The notes beneath the pieces were generated by a model. That model was not told the origin of the DNA. It did no database searches and saw only the letters and a list, made by a program, of their open reading frames with translations. A stretch of 64,000 bases of DNA from Malus domestica (Eukaryota; Streptophyta; Magnoliopsida; Rosales; Rosaceae), in assembly GCF_042453785.1 (NCBI RefSeq), contig NC_091669.1:33187001-33251000 (forward strand). Reading direction: 5' to 3'. Positions 43,690-54,650 of this stretch are shown here, piece by piece. The position numbers and the translations under genes are program-made. The number at the start of each line of letters is the position of its first letter. The first letter of the stretch is position 1.

Positions 43690-43960
43690 TCGAGAAAACA
43701 CTCCCAACAAGATTGCTTGCTCCAAATTTGAAGAGGCACCGCCCTCCGAATCTCAAGAGCCAGACTCCTAACAGGATTACTTTCTCAAAAATCGAAGAGA
43801 CACCGATCTCCAAATTTCAAGAGCCAGACTCCCAGCAGGATTGCTTTCTCAAAAATCGAAAAAGCACCGTTCTCTGAATCTCGAGAGCCAGATCCCCAAC
43901 AAGATCGCTTGTTCGAAAACCGAAGAGGCATCACTTTCTCAACTTTGAGAGCCAGATCTC
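43690..43960 (+). repeat. Tandem repeats of about 73 bp (3-4 units)
   Basis: Units share CAAGAGCCAGACTCC-type and GCTTTCTCAAAAATCGAAGA-type phrases, diverged more than the 65-bp set upstream. Likely related to it (both have CTTTCTCAAAA and TCGAAGAGGC). Confidence 0.7.
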
Positions 43961-44309
43961 CTTGGATAAAGCTTGTCTGTAATCTTCACACGCAACATCA
44001 GCTTTCCAGATACCACAGACCACTTTTTCAAAGTGCTCTGACAGAGTTAAAACACGTGAAGCGGGCAGCTCCCACTACAATGCTATGACCAAGAAGGGTA
44101 AAGGAATAACATTACTACTTGTTGTTAGGGAGACTCCTATATATGTCGACCTCCATCCTCAATTGACAGGCAGACCTGCAAAAATGCTCAACCCTTCCTT
44201 ATATATGAGAGGGCACTCCCAACGAAGCCTCTTGAAATACTCAGCTTTCTTTCCCCCCGATAATACCTCTGCAAACAAGCTACACCAGAGCAAGAATATC
44301 TCATATCAT

Positions 44310-45180
44310 CAGGGTTAAAAGCAAGAGTATCTCATATCATGCTTTTTCCCTGTCTTTTCCTTTGGCCTTATTCTTACTAGCAAGACAATGAGAAAGAGAG
44401 CAATCAGTCAGCACTTGGAATCAAGCTTCTAGTCAGAAACTGACTGATTGGAACCCCTTACCTGATTACTTACCTGGCATTGCTCTCGAGTACTCATCTT
44501 CAACATCTTATGCTTCCAGAAAAGATACCACATCTGTCTGAGGAACAGATAGGGCAAGTGAGAAGGATACAAGGAAGCATGTGGAGACAAGCGTAACAGA
44601 ACACGTGCCGATACATCCACTACTTTGTCAACAGCAAAAGTATCCCATATCAGCAGGGTCGAATGTACTCTAGATTTAATGGACTTGTTTTGACCATCAA
44701 ATTCTTTAGTCGGCCTTATACTCTGGAGAAAACCAGAAAACCCTCCAGCCCATTTCAAGAATAAGCCTGTGGAAAGTTACTTCTTCAAAAGCAAAAGTAT
44801 CTCATATCATCTCTTGTCCTTTTCTTCTCTTTATCCTTCATGCTGCCTGCAAGATAAGGAGAATGAGAACAATCAGCCGGAACTCGAAATCCAACTTCGG
44901 ATCTGGGACTGATTGCTTGGAGCTCCGATTGCTTACCTTGTCTGTCACCTCTTTCAGCAGATCTCCTAGCTCGGCGACTTGGGGGACTCCTACTACATGG
45001 TTTGTATCGCGCTTGACCACGCCTGAAACTACAAGTAAGTTTCAAGTGAAATTGATACATTACCTTGTGCATCTCCACCAGTTAAAGATACCACCCCTGG
45101 ACGGAGGAAGAGTACTTCCAGAGAAGATGCCACATCTACCTATGAGACAGATAAGGCAAGTGAAGACGATACCACACTTC
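44310..45180 (+). repeat. Two diverged copies of a repeat of about 450 bp
   Basis: AGCAAGAGTATCTCATATCAT near 44323 and GCAAAAGTATCTCATATCAT near 44791 each begin a block. Each runs through an AATCAG-rich part to a GATRCCACATCTRYCTRWG phrase. Internal duplication of the LTR element. Confidence 0.6.
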
Positions 45181-45260
45181 GGTACTTAGAAGTTTCGTGA
45201 TTACTCAGCAGCTTGGATCTTGCAAGTCCCCAACCGAGGAGCTTCCCATCAAACCAGGAG

Positions 45261-45362
45261 GCCAATCACAGAGCGACACGTGTTGACATCAGAAGCCAAT
45301 CATAGCGCAACACGTGTCAACATCGAAAGCCAATCACAACACGACACGTGTCAATGTCAGAA
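45261..45362 (+). promoter_or_regulatory. Triple CCAAT plus G-box module in the LTR
   Basis: Three 34-bp units start at 45261, 45295 and 45329. Each has GCCAATCA followed by ACACGTGT or GACACGTG at fixed spacing. CCAAT boxes bind NF-Y and CACGTG binds bZIP or bHLH factors. The TATA box follows 20 bp after the last unit. The layout is that of an enhancer upstream of the LTR transcription start. Confidence 0.75.
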
Positions 45363-45679
45363 CAAGGCTAGAAACTCTCTTCTATAAAAGGAGATCATTC
45401 TCCCAAAATATTTCCTAATGTCATTTATACTAAATCATTCACTTATACCCACTAAAGGAGAGCTTGAACCTATGTTCTTGTGTAAACCCTTCACAATTAA
45501 TGAGAACTCCTCTACTTCGTGGACGTAGCCAATCTGGGTGAATCACGTACATCTTGTGTTTTCTCTCCTGTCTCTATCCTTTTACATACTTATCCACACT
45601 AATGACCGGAGCAATCTAGCGAAGGTCACAAACTTAATACTTTCTGTTGTACCAAAGTCCTCACTGATTTTATGCATCA

Positions 45680-46358
45680 ACAATCCTTAAGTCCTTACCT
45701 TTTTGCATTGGTAATGGATGAGTTAACAGGACATATTCAAGATGTTATTCCTCGGTGTATGCTTTACGCAGACGATATAGGGTTGATAGATGAAACTCAG
45801 GAAGGGGCAAATGCGAAGCTTAACCTTTGGAGAGAAGTGTTTGAATCTAAAGGTCTTCGCCTAAGCCGATCAAAGACAGAATATATGGAATACAAGCGGG
45901 ATGGATGAAGTGAAAGAGTGCATCCGGCGTGTTGTGTGACCGTCGTATGCCACTGAAGCTGAAGGGAAAATTTTATAGGATGGCAATAAGGTCCGCGATG
46001 CTGTATGGCACAGAATGTTGGGCGGTGAAGCATCAACACGTACACAAAATGGGTATAGCGGAGATGAGGATGCTTCGTTGGAGGTGTGGGCTCACGAGAA
46101 ATGATAAGATTAGGAATGAGTGGGTTGGACATGTGCAAAGAAGGCCTACTAACGCTCCAGTTTGAATATGTGACTACGGGACAGAGGTTCAGGGCCGAAG
46201 GGGTAGAGGAAAACTTCGGAAAACTTTGGAAGAGACCCTAAGAAAAGACTTAGAGTACTTGGATCTAACGGAGGACATGACACAAAACCGAGCGCAATAG
46301 TGTTCTAGGATTCACATAGTCGACCCCACTTAGTGAGAAAATGCTTTGTTGTTGTTTG
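45680..46358 (+). mobile_element. RTE-type LINE 3' fragment
   Basis: Matches 41094-41950: [20 protein letters not shown], then YADD instead of FADD, then the C-terminal part. It has an internal deletion of about 150 bp near 45895, another near 46120, and stops. It ends with a TTG-repeat tail (TTGTTGTTTGTTG) and the 20-bp direct repeat. It overlaps in content with the left LINE, so it is not simply the other half. Confidence 0.85.
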
Positions 46359-46378
46359 TTGTGATAGTTATGGTGGGT
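46359..46378. repeat. 20-bp direct repeat (right), LINE target duplication
   Basis: Same 20 bases as 38658-38677. Confidence 0.8.
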
Positions 46379-46579
46379 GGCAATGCCGCTGACCCTCAAT
46401 ACATGGAGTAAAAAGCTGCATTGACATTGCCACCATCATAATTAAGGTCCAAATTCAAGGGCATTATGGCCCCTAACAGGTGGAAAAATTACCCTATGAC
46501 AGATTAATGTCAAGATGGAAATGATAGCCGAGCTTTTGTTTTTTTTTCTACATTTTTCTTTATTTCTAGTCATTGAATT

Positions 46580-46681
46580 TAAAAGGTCGTACCCAGTGCA
46601 CAAGGCTCCCGCTTTACGCAGGGTCTGGGAGAGGTGAATGTCGGCTAGCCTTACCCCCATTTTATGGAGAGGCTGCTCCCA
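46580..46681 (-). mobile_element. Au-like SINE, 5'-truncated
   Basis: Read on the minus strand, the segment runs from GGGAGCAGCCTCTCC to GCACTGGGTACGACC and a short T tail, the 3' body of the Au SINE family of plants. The tRNA-related head with boxes A and B is missing. The target duplication ATTTCTAGTCATTGAATT (46562-46579 and 46682-46699) is a perfect 18 bp, so truncation happened at insertion. Confidence 0.88.
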
Positions 46682-46699
46682 ATTTCTAGTCATTGAATT

Positions 46700-47087
46700 G
46701 ATTAAATTAAATTGGTAAACGAACAAGATTAAACAGGAAGATGTATGAAAAAAGGGACAAAGATTAAGCAAGGTGTATCCAAGGTTATCAATTGCTAATA
46801 ATGCACTCAATTAACAAGAATTACAAGTGAAATGGCATTTAAACCAACCAGCCCTTTGAAAAATATTATTCATATAAGAAACTTATTCAACACAACGGGC
46901 AGAATGATGAGGCAATGAAGCAACAGCATAGTAGAGTTTAAAGGACAAAGCTAACTTAGTTTGAAGCTAAGGACGCACAAGGATCCATCCAAAAGGATCT
47001 GGTAAATCACATTTCCAACCTCAATGAAAGACGATTACGTTGTCACAAGACTTATAAATGCACGCGTGTAGGTGTGGCTGCGTGTGC
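46700..47087 (-). other. Glutamine synthetase 3' UTR and spacer
   Basis: Sequence downstream of the minus-strand glutamine synthetase stop. The nearer part is likely 3' UTR; no polyadenylation signal was fixed. Confidence 0.4.
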
Positions 47088-49559
47088 TTATGCCTTCAAC
47101 AGAAGGGTGGTTTCTGCAATCATAGATGTGACAACGTATGGATCCATGTTCGATGCAGGCCTCCTGTCCTCGAAATAGCCCTTGCCAGCTTGTTCTGTGT
47201 CTCTACCAACACGGATAGAAGCACCGCGGTTGGCAACACCCCATTTGAATGTATTGATATCAGCAGTTTCATGCCTTCCTGTCAAACGGCGCTCATTGCC
47301 TTCTCCATAGGCAGCAATGTGCTCCTTGTGCCTGAGTCCCAACTTGTCAATTGCCTTCTTGATAACTTCATAGCCTCCATCTTCTCTCATGGACTTGGTG
47401 CTGAAACAGCATAACATTACAAACGTCATCATATGAGAAAGCAATGCTAACCGTAACATAGTTTGATCAACAGATGCAAATCCTTCAACAACGAATAAGT
47501 GGCATTATACCTGTAGTTTGTGTGAGCACCAGCCCCGTTCCAATCACCCTGGATTGGCTTGGGATCAAATGACAGAACCACCCCAGCAATCTCGGTGATC
47601 CTCTGTTCGCATAGAAACAAAACTTCATTGACCAACACCGTAAAGTAATACCAGCATTTTATTATACAATCAAGCATGCTAAGTTACCTCCAAAATATAA
47701 CGAGCAGCCCACAGTTCATCTCCAGCAGATATGCCGACAGAAGGGCCAACTTGAAATTCCCACTGCATTATTTGATTAACGGATTGTATTCAGAAATACT
47801 TTTAACATTTGGGCAGAAGATAGGACATTAAAGAAAGATAAAAAATATATATATCTGATTCTTTTACCTGGCCAGGCATCACTTCACCGTTGATTCCACT
47901 AATGTTGATGCCAGCATAAAGGCAGGCTTTGTAGTGTGCGTCAACAATGTCGCGCCCGAAGGCCTTGTCAGCGCCAGCCGCACAATAGTACGGTCCCTGT
48001 TCAGCAATAAACAACATAACCAAGTTATGTTTTTTGTAAAAAAGTAGAATTACCATCACATAAGAATATATGTCCGGAGAATCCTTAGAAGTTAGCAATT
48101 CCAAAGTCGGAATTAGGTAAACTATTATGAGCATAAAATATGACGGAAATCCTCAGAAAACAGAGCGTTCCATTACCTGAGGGCCTGGGAAACCACCAAC
48201 GGGCCAGCCGAGTGGCCACTTCACATCTTTCTGCAGCAAGGTGTACTCCTGTTCAATTCCATACCAGGTTACTTCAGCAACAACATCAGGATGGCTGAAA
48301 ATCTTTGCAGCTGCAGCCCTCTTGTTAGTTGGAATTGGTTCCCCAGCGGGTGTGTAGGCATCGCATATCACCTAAGTTGATCATCATTGAGAAACACAGA
48401 TAAGTTCAATAGCTCACAGCATACCAATCTCAACTGAATTAAAGGGGGAAAATAACAAGATAGAAGATTATAAAAGGTAGGAGATCGTCGATAACTCACC
48501 AAAATGTTGTTGCCTCTCCTGAATGGATCCTTGAAAATGGCTTGAGGGCTGATTCGTTTCAATAAAAAGACGACATATTAAAACCAATAACCGCGATTAA
48601 ACAATATAAACATACAACTATTAAGAGGAAAAATGGCAAGAAAATTACAAGAAAAAAAGAAAAAGAAAGAAAGCTTACTATAAAATAACCTCACTATCTT
48701 CTCCAGGAGCTTGATTTGTGCTGGAACCATCATAATTCCACTTGGGAAGCTTTGAAGGATCACTCACTGACCCTGGCAGAGTCTACATACAGACAAAAAC
48801 AAATATTACTATTTCAACAAATTAATTAAGAACAAATCAAGATAACAATTAACCAATCAAGATAACAAGATCAAAGAGAAGGAGAAGATTAATTACCCTT
48901 GCTTTGCTTCTGATATCCATTCCAGATCCACCAATCCTGTTCCAGTAATTCATAAGTATTGAGCAAAGTAATCAAAGAAGGTAAATCCCAAGTAAATAAC
49001 ATGATTAAGTTGGGAAGGATTAACAAAACCAAACTAAAAAAGATAGTGACACTCAATAGGAAGCATACATATACACATCTATGAATAAATAATTGGTCAA
49101 TTTTAGAAAAAAAAGTAGAAAACCTTGGAACTTCAACAACCGAATTAAACAAGATGAAAGCAAACAAAGAATAAAAAGTTTACTCCAACAAAGTAGAAAA
49201 ACAAGAAATTAAAACAGAAAGCAAAGTAAACCAAAAAAGAAACAGGAGTTATTTCTCTGCAGAAAAGCAGAAGACAGAGGCTTTTACCATCTGACAATCA
49301 ACCCTCCAAGCGGTCGATTACAAGAACGAAACACAAAACCAAAGCCAACCCATTAACGTATCCATCAAAACAAGCAAACCCATTTGCATACGTATAAAAT
49401 GCGTATAAATACACAGAAATACGTATACCATTTCCATGTATGGAAAAACAGAAGATTAAAAGAGTAAGAGGATAAAGGGGCTGACCATATGTACTCTGCG
49501 ATGATCTTCTTAGTGCTGTCTGAGAGGTCGAGGTTGATGAGATCTGAGACGAGCGACAT
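47088..49559 (-). CDS. GLN1: Cytosolic glutamine synthetase (GS1), complete
   Basis: Nine exons on the minus strand: 49559-49486, 48936-48897, 48782-48679, 48548-48500, 48371-48177, 47996-47868, 47762-47688, 47602-47511 and 47400-47088. Every junction is GT/AG and phases match; total 1071 bases, 356 aa, the standard GS1 length. The enzyme makes glutamine from glutamate, ammonia and ATP, and is the main route of ammonium assimilation and reuse in the cytosol. The beta-grasp part has WNYDGSS. Metal-binding glutamates lie in WYGIEQEY and [23 protein letters not shown] is the ATP-site loop and RPASNMDPY holds substrate-binding arginine. It begins [13 protein letters not shown] with no transit peptide, so it is cytosolic rather than the plastid GS2. 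No defects seen. Confidence 0.97.
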
Positions 49560-49700
49560 AGTTGCAGAGAAACACAAAGACTTGAAGCGAAGACTCTCTC
49601 TCTCTTTCTCTCTATCTCCGCTCTTTCAGTGAGTGATTGTATTCAAAGAGAAGTAAACAGGGAGATGGGTGTGTGCTCCTTTTTATAGTACGGTCTCTCG
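49560..49700 (-). promoter_or_regulatory. GS1 leader and TATA box
   Basis: Read on the minus strand, a TATA box (CTATAAAAAGG, 49679-49689) lies about 120 bp before the ATG. The leader is rich in GA repeats (49593-49619), common in plant leaders. Confidence 0.7.
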
Positions 49701-49704
49701 GTGC

Positions 49705-49971
49705 TGTGAACGTAGAAGGAATCTTAAATTATTAAAATTTTCCCCTTTTTTTTTATAAAAAAAGGGAAAATAATTGGTAATTTTTGTAATTGAATAAGTA
49801 CTGGAAGAGATTTAACAAATAATTATATTTTTACTAATTTTGCCGTTTCAGAGAAAATTATGATTCTGATAAAGTTTTGGGTAGCGAGGAGAATCAAATC
49901 AGAGGGGTCCACGTTGTTCGAGATATATGGACAAATGTTCACCTGATAGCTGCTTCTTTGGGTCTTAATAT

Positions 49972-50005
<34 letters not shown>

Positions 50006-50430
50006 TGTTAAGTACTTGTTATTATTATTCTAAAAATTTTACTTTCATTTTAAATTTTTTATAATTAACAAAAAATACACTTGTAATTAGAATGAGATTT
50101 CTTTTATTAGAAATTCCAAAAATAAAAATAAAATGTTCACATAAAAAATAGGTTTCTGGATGGTTAGTAAATTCATTGTTTTTAAGTGGACTTTAATAAG
50201 AAATAAATTATAAAATAAAAAGAGTCTTTTACCACACGTATACTCGTCTAACAAAAGAGCAGCACAGATAAAAAGGATTTGGCTGATACTTTTGGAAACC
50301 CTAATTTGTTTGTATTTGTAATGCCTTTCTTAGCAATTCTTTTTTTAATATTATGATATTATAAAGGAGAAAAAAATATTTTTAAAAAATAAAATGTGTA
50401 AAATAACCTTATTTTGGCTAAGCCACATAA
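49705..50430. other. AT-rich spacer with (AT)n(AG)n microsatellite
   Basis: Far upstream region of GS1. A compound AT/AG microsatellite lies at about 49970-50003. No gene seen. Confidence 0.5.
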
Positions 50431-50435
50431 CACTT

Positions 50436-50513
50436 GGATATGGCATCCATCTTCGGTTTTTCGCTCGAGGAGAAAAATGGATATGGCATCCATCTTCGGT
50501 TTTTCGCTCGAGG
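50436..50513. repeat. Two tandem 43-bp units
   Basis: GGATATGGCATCCATCTTCG and the following TTTTTCGCTCGAGG occur at 50436 and again at 50479. Confidence 0.8.
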
Positions 50514-51004
50514 GTCGTAGCATAGGTTTGGGTGGGTATCAATTATAGGGATGGAAGGTAGATGAAGGGGATGGGTGAAAATGAAGGTTTGGGTTTGTAA
50601 AAGGACGACAAGTAGATTGAAAGGGTGGGAAACTAGTAATATTAATCAGTAAGATTGCCGAAAAACACCAAAAATGGATGCCATCGACTCTTAAAACGTC
50701 AAATGAAGAAATGATTGAAAGCAGAGCACGAGAAAGGGATAGCTTTTTAGAAAGAATGAGGAAGAAATGTCGGGATAAAAGTGGGAAGAAGGAATCAGGA
50801 AAAATGGGAAAATTCAGAACAAAGAGTATGAGGGGGTAAGTGCGGGATGAGAATTAGCAAGAGAGAGGATGATGGAGGAGGATTAGTAAGAAGGGCAGTG
50901 GGATGCCTCCGATGCTAGCAGAATGAATGAGAGGCGATTTGGGGTTATTAGATCTAGGGTTTTACAAAGAGAAACAACGAGCGCTAGATATAGACTCATT
51001 ATAA
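50514..51004 (-). other. Purine-rich repeat related to 17900-18330
   Basis: Composition and a few phrases (GTGGGATGCCTCCG, TTTTACAAAGAGAA) resemble the retroposon-like segment at 17394-18330. No coding evidence and no boundaries. Confidence 0.3.
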
Positions 51005-52510
51005 AGGTGCGTTTATTGAACTAGACTATCTCACATTAGACTGATTTCAGGGACTAAGTTGAACTGACTTAGAATAAACCATGCTGGATTGATTTAGTGA
51101 AGTGTTTGGTGCAGTGTCGGACTAATAATTATGATAATAAAAAGCAATTATCTTTTGTTTTCTTGTTCCTTTTCTAGAACTCTCTATCTCTATTTCAAAA
51201 GCTTTCCCTATTTTTCTCCATGTCTCTTCCCTCTCCCTTTTTTCTTGTCCAACGCCCACTTTATCTATCTCTTGATTCTCTCATCGGTCTTCTTTGTCTT
51301 GTTCGATGCCACCATTTTCAATTCCAATCTCTAGCTCTCTCTCCTTCCTCCCTTTTTCTCTAGTCGCTCGGATCTTGTAGCTCAAGATCTACAAGGACCC
51401 AAAACTCGATCCATCCAAGAAGTGTTTCGAGCAAGAAGATGTGGTTACAGAGGATTTCAAGAAGTTCTGGTTGCACAGAAGGTGTGAAGCAGATGCAAAA
51501 AAGTTTGGCGAAGTTCTCTTAACAACCCTCTATTTTTCGAGATGTCTCGCTAAGACCACCTAGTGAAGTATTTAATCAACACTAGTCTGACTAAGTTTCA
51601 TTAATATTTGTCCTTAGTACACCAAACACAGACTAGTAGTTCTAGCTAGGGATGGGCACGGGCCGAATCGGGCCCAAATTTAAAGGAACCGGACATTTCC
51701 TGTTGTAAATAGTAATGGGGCAGATTGAGCCGAGTAATAGGATTTCAGCATTTGAGAACTGGATCTAACCCGACTCGTTTGAAACAGGCCGAAACTGGCC
51801 GGGTCCACAGGACCAATATCATTTTTTTTGTCAACCATGGAAGGGACGACCTTGTTGAGGTTGTCTTCCTCATCACAAAATAGAATCGGTCGTGTGAGAA
51901 GAAGTTTTCCCCACTTGAAGTTATTGTCTTCCTTAGTCTTCTTTCTTAGGACGTGCGACCTCGATGGACTTGTTATCGTCCATTGGAGTCTAATCCTGAA
52001 TCGTGATGATAAGATCGTCGATCAAGTTAAAAACGTAGCGAAATCATCCGATTCGAACTATATTGGGTGGTCAGCAACCGAGTTGTTCCCTTCCGTCTTC
52101 TTCGACCTAGAGCCTCACAATCTTTGTCTTCTCCGATGGTGAGGTGATACGTGACTCCTGTGGTTAAGACGACAGTGATTGTTTGGGTGAATACTAGATA
52201 TGTGGTGTTGTCGTTGTCGAGAGGGAGAAGAGTGTGGGTGGAGTGAGTCCCAAGTCGAGGAATCAAGTGGGAGTCTGGTTTGAAGTCCAAGAAGAAAAGG
52301 ACTATGGATAATGGATTAGGGTTAGAGAATTACTAATGGTTGTTATAGTTAGAAACGAGTCGTTCGGGGTCCCGTTATTCCAAATACTAGAACTCGGCCC
52401 GCCCCTTAATTACCCACTCCTACTCTCGGTTCCTATACCTGTTTACCCACCCCTAGTTCTAGCTAAAGTCAATCTGGACTAAAAATATTTAACAAACACA
52501 ACCTAAAAGT
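51005..52510. mobile_element. Possible outer inverted-repeat element, interrupted by hAT
   Basis: GGTGCGTTTATTGAACTAGA near 51006 can pair loosely with TATTTAACAAACACAACC near 52487-52504. Internal phrases such as GTGTTTGGTGCAGTGTCGGACTA (51100) and AGTACACCAAACACAGACTAG (51616) also pair. The hAT element at 51647-52455 splits it. Boundaries are uncertain. Confidence 0.35.
51647..52455. mobile_element. Non-autonomous hAT element (809 bp)
   Basis: The ends TAGGGATGGGC and ACCCACCCCTA are inverted repeats. A perfect 8-bp duplication GTTCTAGC flanks it (51639-51646, 52456-52463). Its ends resemble those of the hAT at 27153 (TAGGGATGG). The 104-codon frame inside (51828-52142) has no recognised domain. 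Confidence 0.9.
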
Positions 52511-52662
52511 GTATTTAGTGCATCCAATTCCTTCTCCTCATTCCAAAAATGTAATTATACAAATTGTTGTGTACGACATAGGACAAGACGAGAGCACCAA
52601 TGTCACCAACATGTGTCCTTGGAAATGTAATTGGTTGATAATTCAATTAGGTTCACAATCAG

Positions 52663-53823
52663 GAGAAAATTTTCCATGATACTGGAACACACACCTCAGC
52701 ATGACAGGTGATGTTCCTTACCAATAACTTATGGACACCTGTATCCTTATAGCATAATAATTTAGTACATCTAAATTTTATTAAAAAAATCAAAATAAAC
52801 AACATGTGCACAATTCCCAAAATTTCTAGTCCCAGTCTGCTACAACGTTCCATCTCATCCTAACTATTTTCCCTCCATTGTTACCGGCAAAATCTTAAAC
52901 AAAGGGTTCTGAGATAAAAACCATTTCACCTGCTTGCTGGGTTTGGCGCTCTTTCTCTTAAAAAAGTAAAGAGAGAGAAAGGAACAAACTTAGAGATGGA
53001 TATGGGCATAAGCTCAACCTTTTCTCTCTCCCTTGTTCTTTTTGTGTAATGACCAATGTTTTTCTTCTCTTCTTCTCTGAAGAAGATGGTTTTGCAAGAA
53101 GAACCCCAAGAGCTCCAAAACCCTCCAATGGCATTTGATCCTTTATTATTCTGCAAAGAAGGATTTGAGGAAGATTTGGGAGACAATGGTAGTGAAGAGG
53201 AGGGCGAGAACTGTGATGGGTTTTCAAAAAAGCAATCATCTTTCCCTTTGATTTTCCTGGAAAGTGATATGTTATGAGAAAATGATGAACTTTCCTCTCT
53301 AATCTCCAAAGAGGAACAAACCCATGTGTATTTTGGTGGAGAAATCTCAAATGGGTCTTTGATGGCGGCTCGGAATGAGGTGGTTGAGTGGATTTTGAGT
53401 GTAAAAGGTACACTATAGCTTTTCCTCTTTGACCGCCATTTTGGCTAAGTGTAAAGGCACACTATTTCTCTTCCATCAATCCCCTTCCCAACAGAAGTTA
53501 ATCTTCAAGCGATGTCAATCGGTTCAATCTTGTTCCCCTGCACAAGAAATGGAATATTGCAAACTCTTTCCTTCTCTGTCCACACTGCGCGCCCGATTCG
53601 ACAATCTTGATCTCATCAAGATCCGGGGAATTTATTCAAAGACGGGGTTGGGGAGAGAGAGGGGTTGGGAACCGTGCATGTCTTGTTTATTTTGATTTTT
53701 CTATTAAAATTTAAATGTATTAAATTGTTATACTATAAGGATACATGTGTTCATAGGTTATTGGTAAGAAACACTACCTGTCATGCTGAGGTGTGTGTTC
53801 CAGTCACATGAAAAAAATTTCTC
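52663..53823. mobile_element. Pack-MULE carrying a D-type cyclin fragment
   Basis: Terminal inverted repeats of about 155 bp (52663-52820 and 53668-53823) begin GAGAAAATTTT and GAGAAATTTTT. The 9-bp flanks CACAATCAG (52654-52662) and CACAGTCAG (53824-53832) match at 8 of 9, a Mutator signature. No transposase is encoded. The interior is a captured piece of a host cyclin gene and perhaps a second fragment (53429-53660). The TIR motif GACTGGAACACA is shared with the MITE at 9051-9220. Confidence 0.9.
53086..53408 (+). pseudogene. Captured CYCD3-like cyclin exon 1 fragment
   Basis: From ATG (53086) the frame gives MVLQEEPQELQNPPMAFDPL, then LLFCKE, which contains the LxCxE retinoblastoma-binding motif of D-type cyclins. 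After a stop at 53275-53277 the same frame continues ENDELSSLISKEEQTH and then SLMAARNEVVEWIL, the start of the cyclin box. In functional family members the stop position is a tryptophan (TGG to TGA). The similarity ends near 53408. If transcribed, it could give RNA matching the host cyclin gene. Confidence 0.88.
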
Positions 53824-53832
53824 CACAGTCAG

Positions 53833-54650
53833 AGCAAGGGCCCCACATCAGCTCTAGATCTCCCAATCGAATCCTTTTGCTTGGGACTTGGTGTAAAAAG
53901 ATAAGATTTTCTTAATCAATTAACGCCCCCTGCTTGGCTTCTTAGGAAAGAACTTTCTTTTCTTTCTTTTTTTTAAACTAAGAAAGATGGGGTGGATCTC
54001 ATAATGATCTAGTAATAATATGGTTTAAATTCTCTTTTCACAAAAATTGAAAGTGAAGAGAAATACTATAGTACTAAACGGCAATTCAAAATTGATTAAA
54101 AAAGAGCAAAAAATACAAGGTTCTTTTTTTTTTAAATTTTTTTTTTTCGACATTATGATAAAAAAAAAAGTTGGGTGAAAGAAATGGCAAAGAGGTTATA
54201 TGACTTGTTTAGAAATGCATTTAAAATTGAAAGTATTTTTGGTGATAATATTTTAAAAACTTATTCTTAATAAAAATGTAAGCATTTTTGCATTTTTAGA
54301 ACCAAAAATATTTTTTTGGAAAAAACGTTCAATCATTTTAAAAACATTTTTAAACGAAAACATAGTTACTTGCTCGAACCCAAAAGATAAAAGTTAGGGG
54401 CCTTTTTATTTTTTATTTTTTACAAATGGTACAATAATTGAAGGGGTTCAACTAAGATTCGAAGTTAAGCAACCAACAAGGGTAAACCACAGTATGTAAG
54501 TTTTATTTCTATAGTATAACACATATGTAAATTCCTTATTCCAATAGAATTACAATTCTAATATAATAATATTAGTTTAAGATATATGGTAGAATCTCAT
54601 AAGAATATGCCATATATGATAGAATTTACACACTCACATTCCTAAATTAA
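53833..54650. other. AT-rich spacer with a diverged MITE
   Basis: The block 54200-54370 has pairing ends (GACTTGTTTAGAAATGC and AACATTTTTAAACGAA), similar to the hAT-like MITE at 25762. No gene seen. Confidence 0.4.

Larger units (their letters stand above)
41951..45679 (+). mobile_element. Non-autonomous LTR element with antisense ORF
   Basis: The right part (about 45205-45679) is LTR-like: CCAAT and G-box repeats, a TATA box (CTATAAAAG, 45382-45390), then a U5-like sequence (TTCGTGGACGTAGCCAATCTG) ending GCATCA. The interior has several tandem repeats and one long frame on the opposite strand. No gag, integrase or reverse transcriptase was found. A phrase at its left edge (CTTGGATTTTTCAAGTCTCC) resembles the LTR side (CTTGGATCTTGCAAGTCCCC near 45219), but a full 5' LTR was not found. 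It lies between two LINE segments. Confidence 0.65.

Noticed and set aside
47058..47414. Plus-strand ORF over the last GS1 exon
   Set aside because: Antisense shadow of a strongly conserved coding exon.
52926..53413. Long minus-strand ORFs over the cyclin fragment
   Set aside because: Antisense shadows of the captured cyclin exon.
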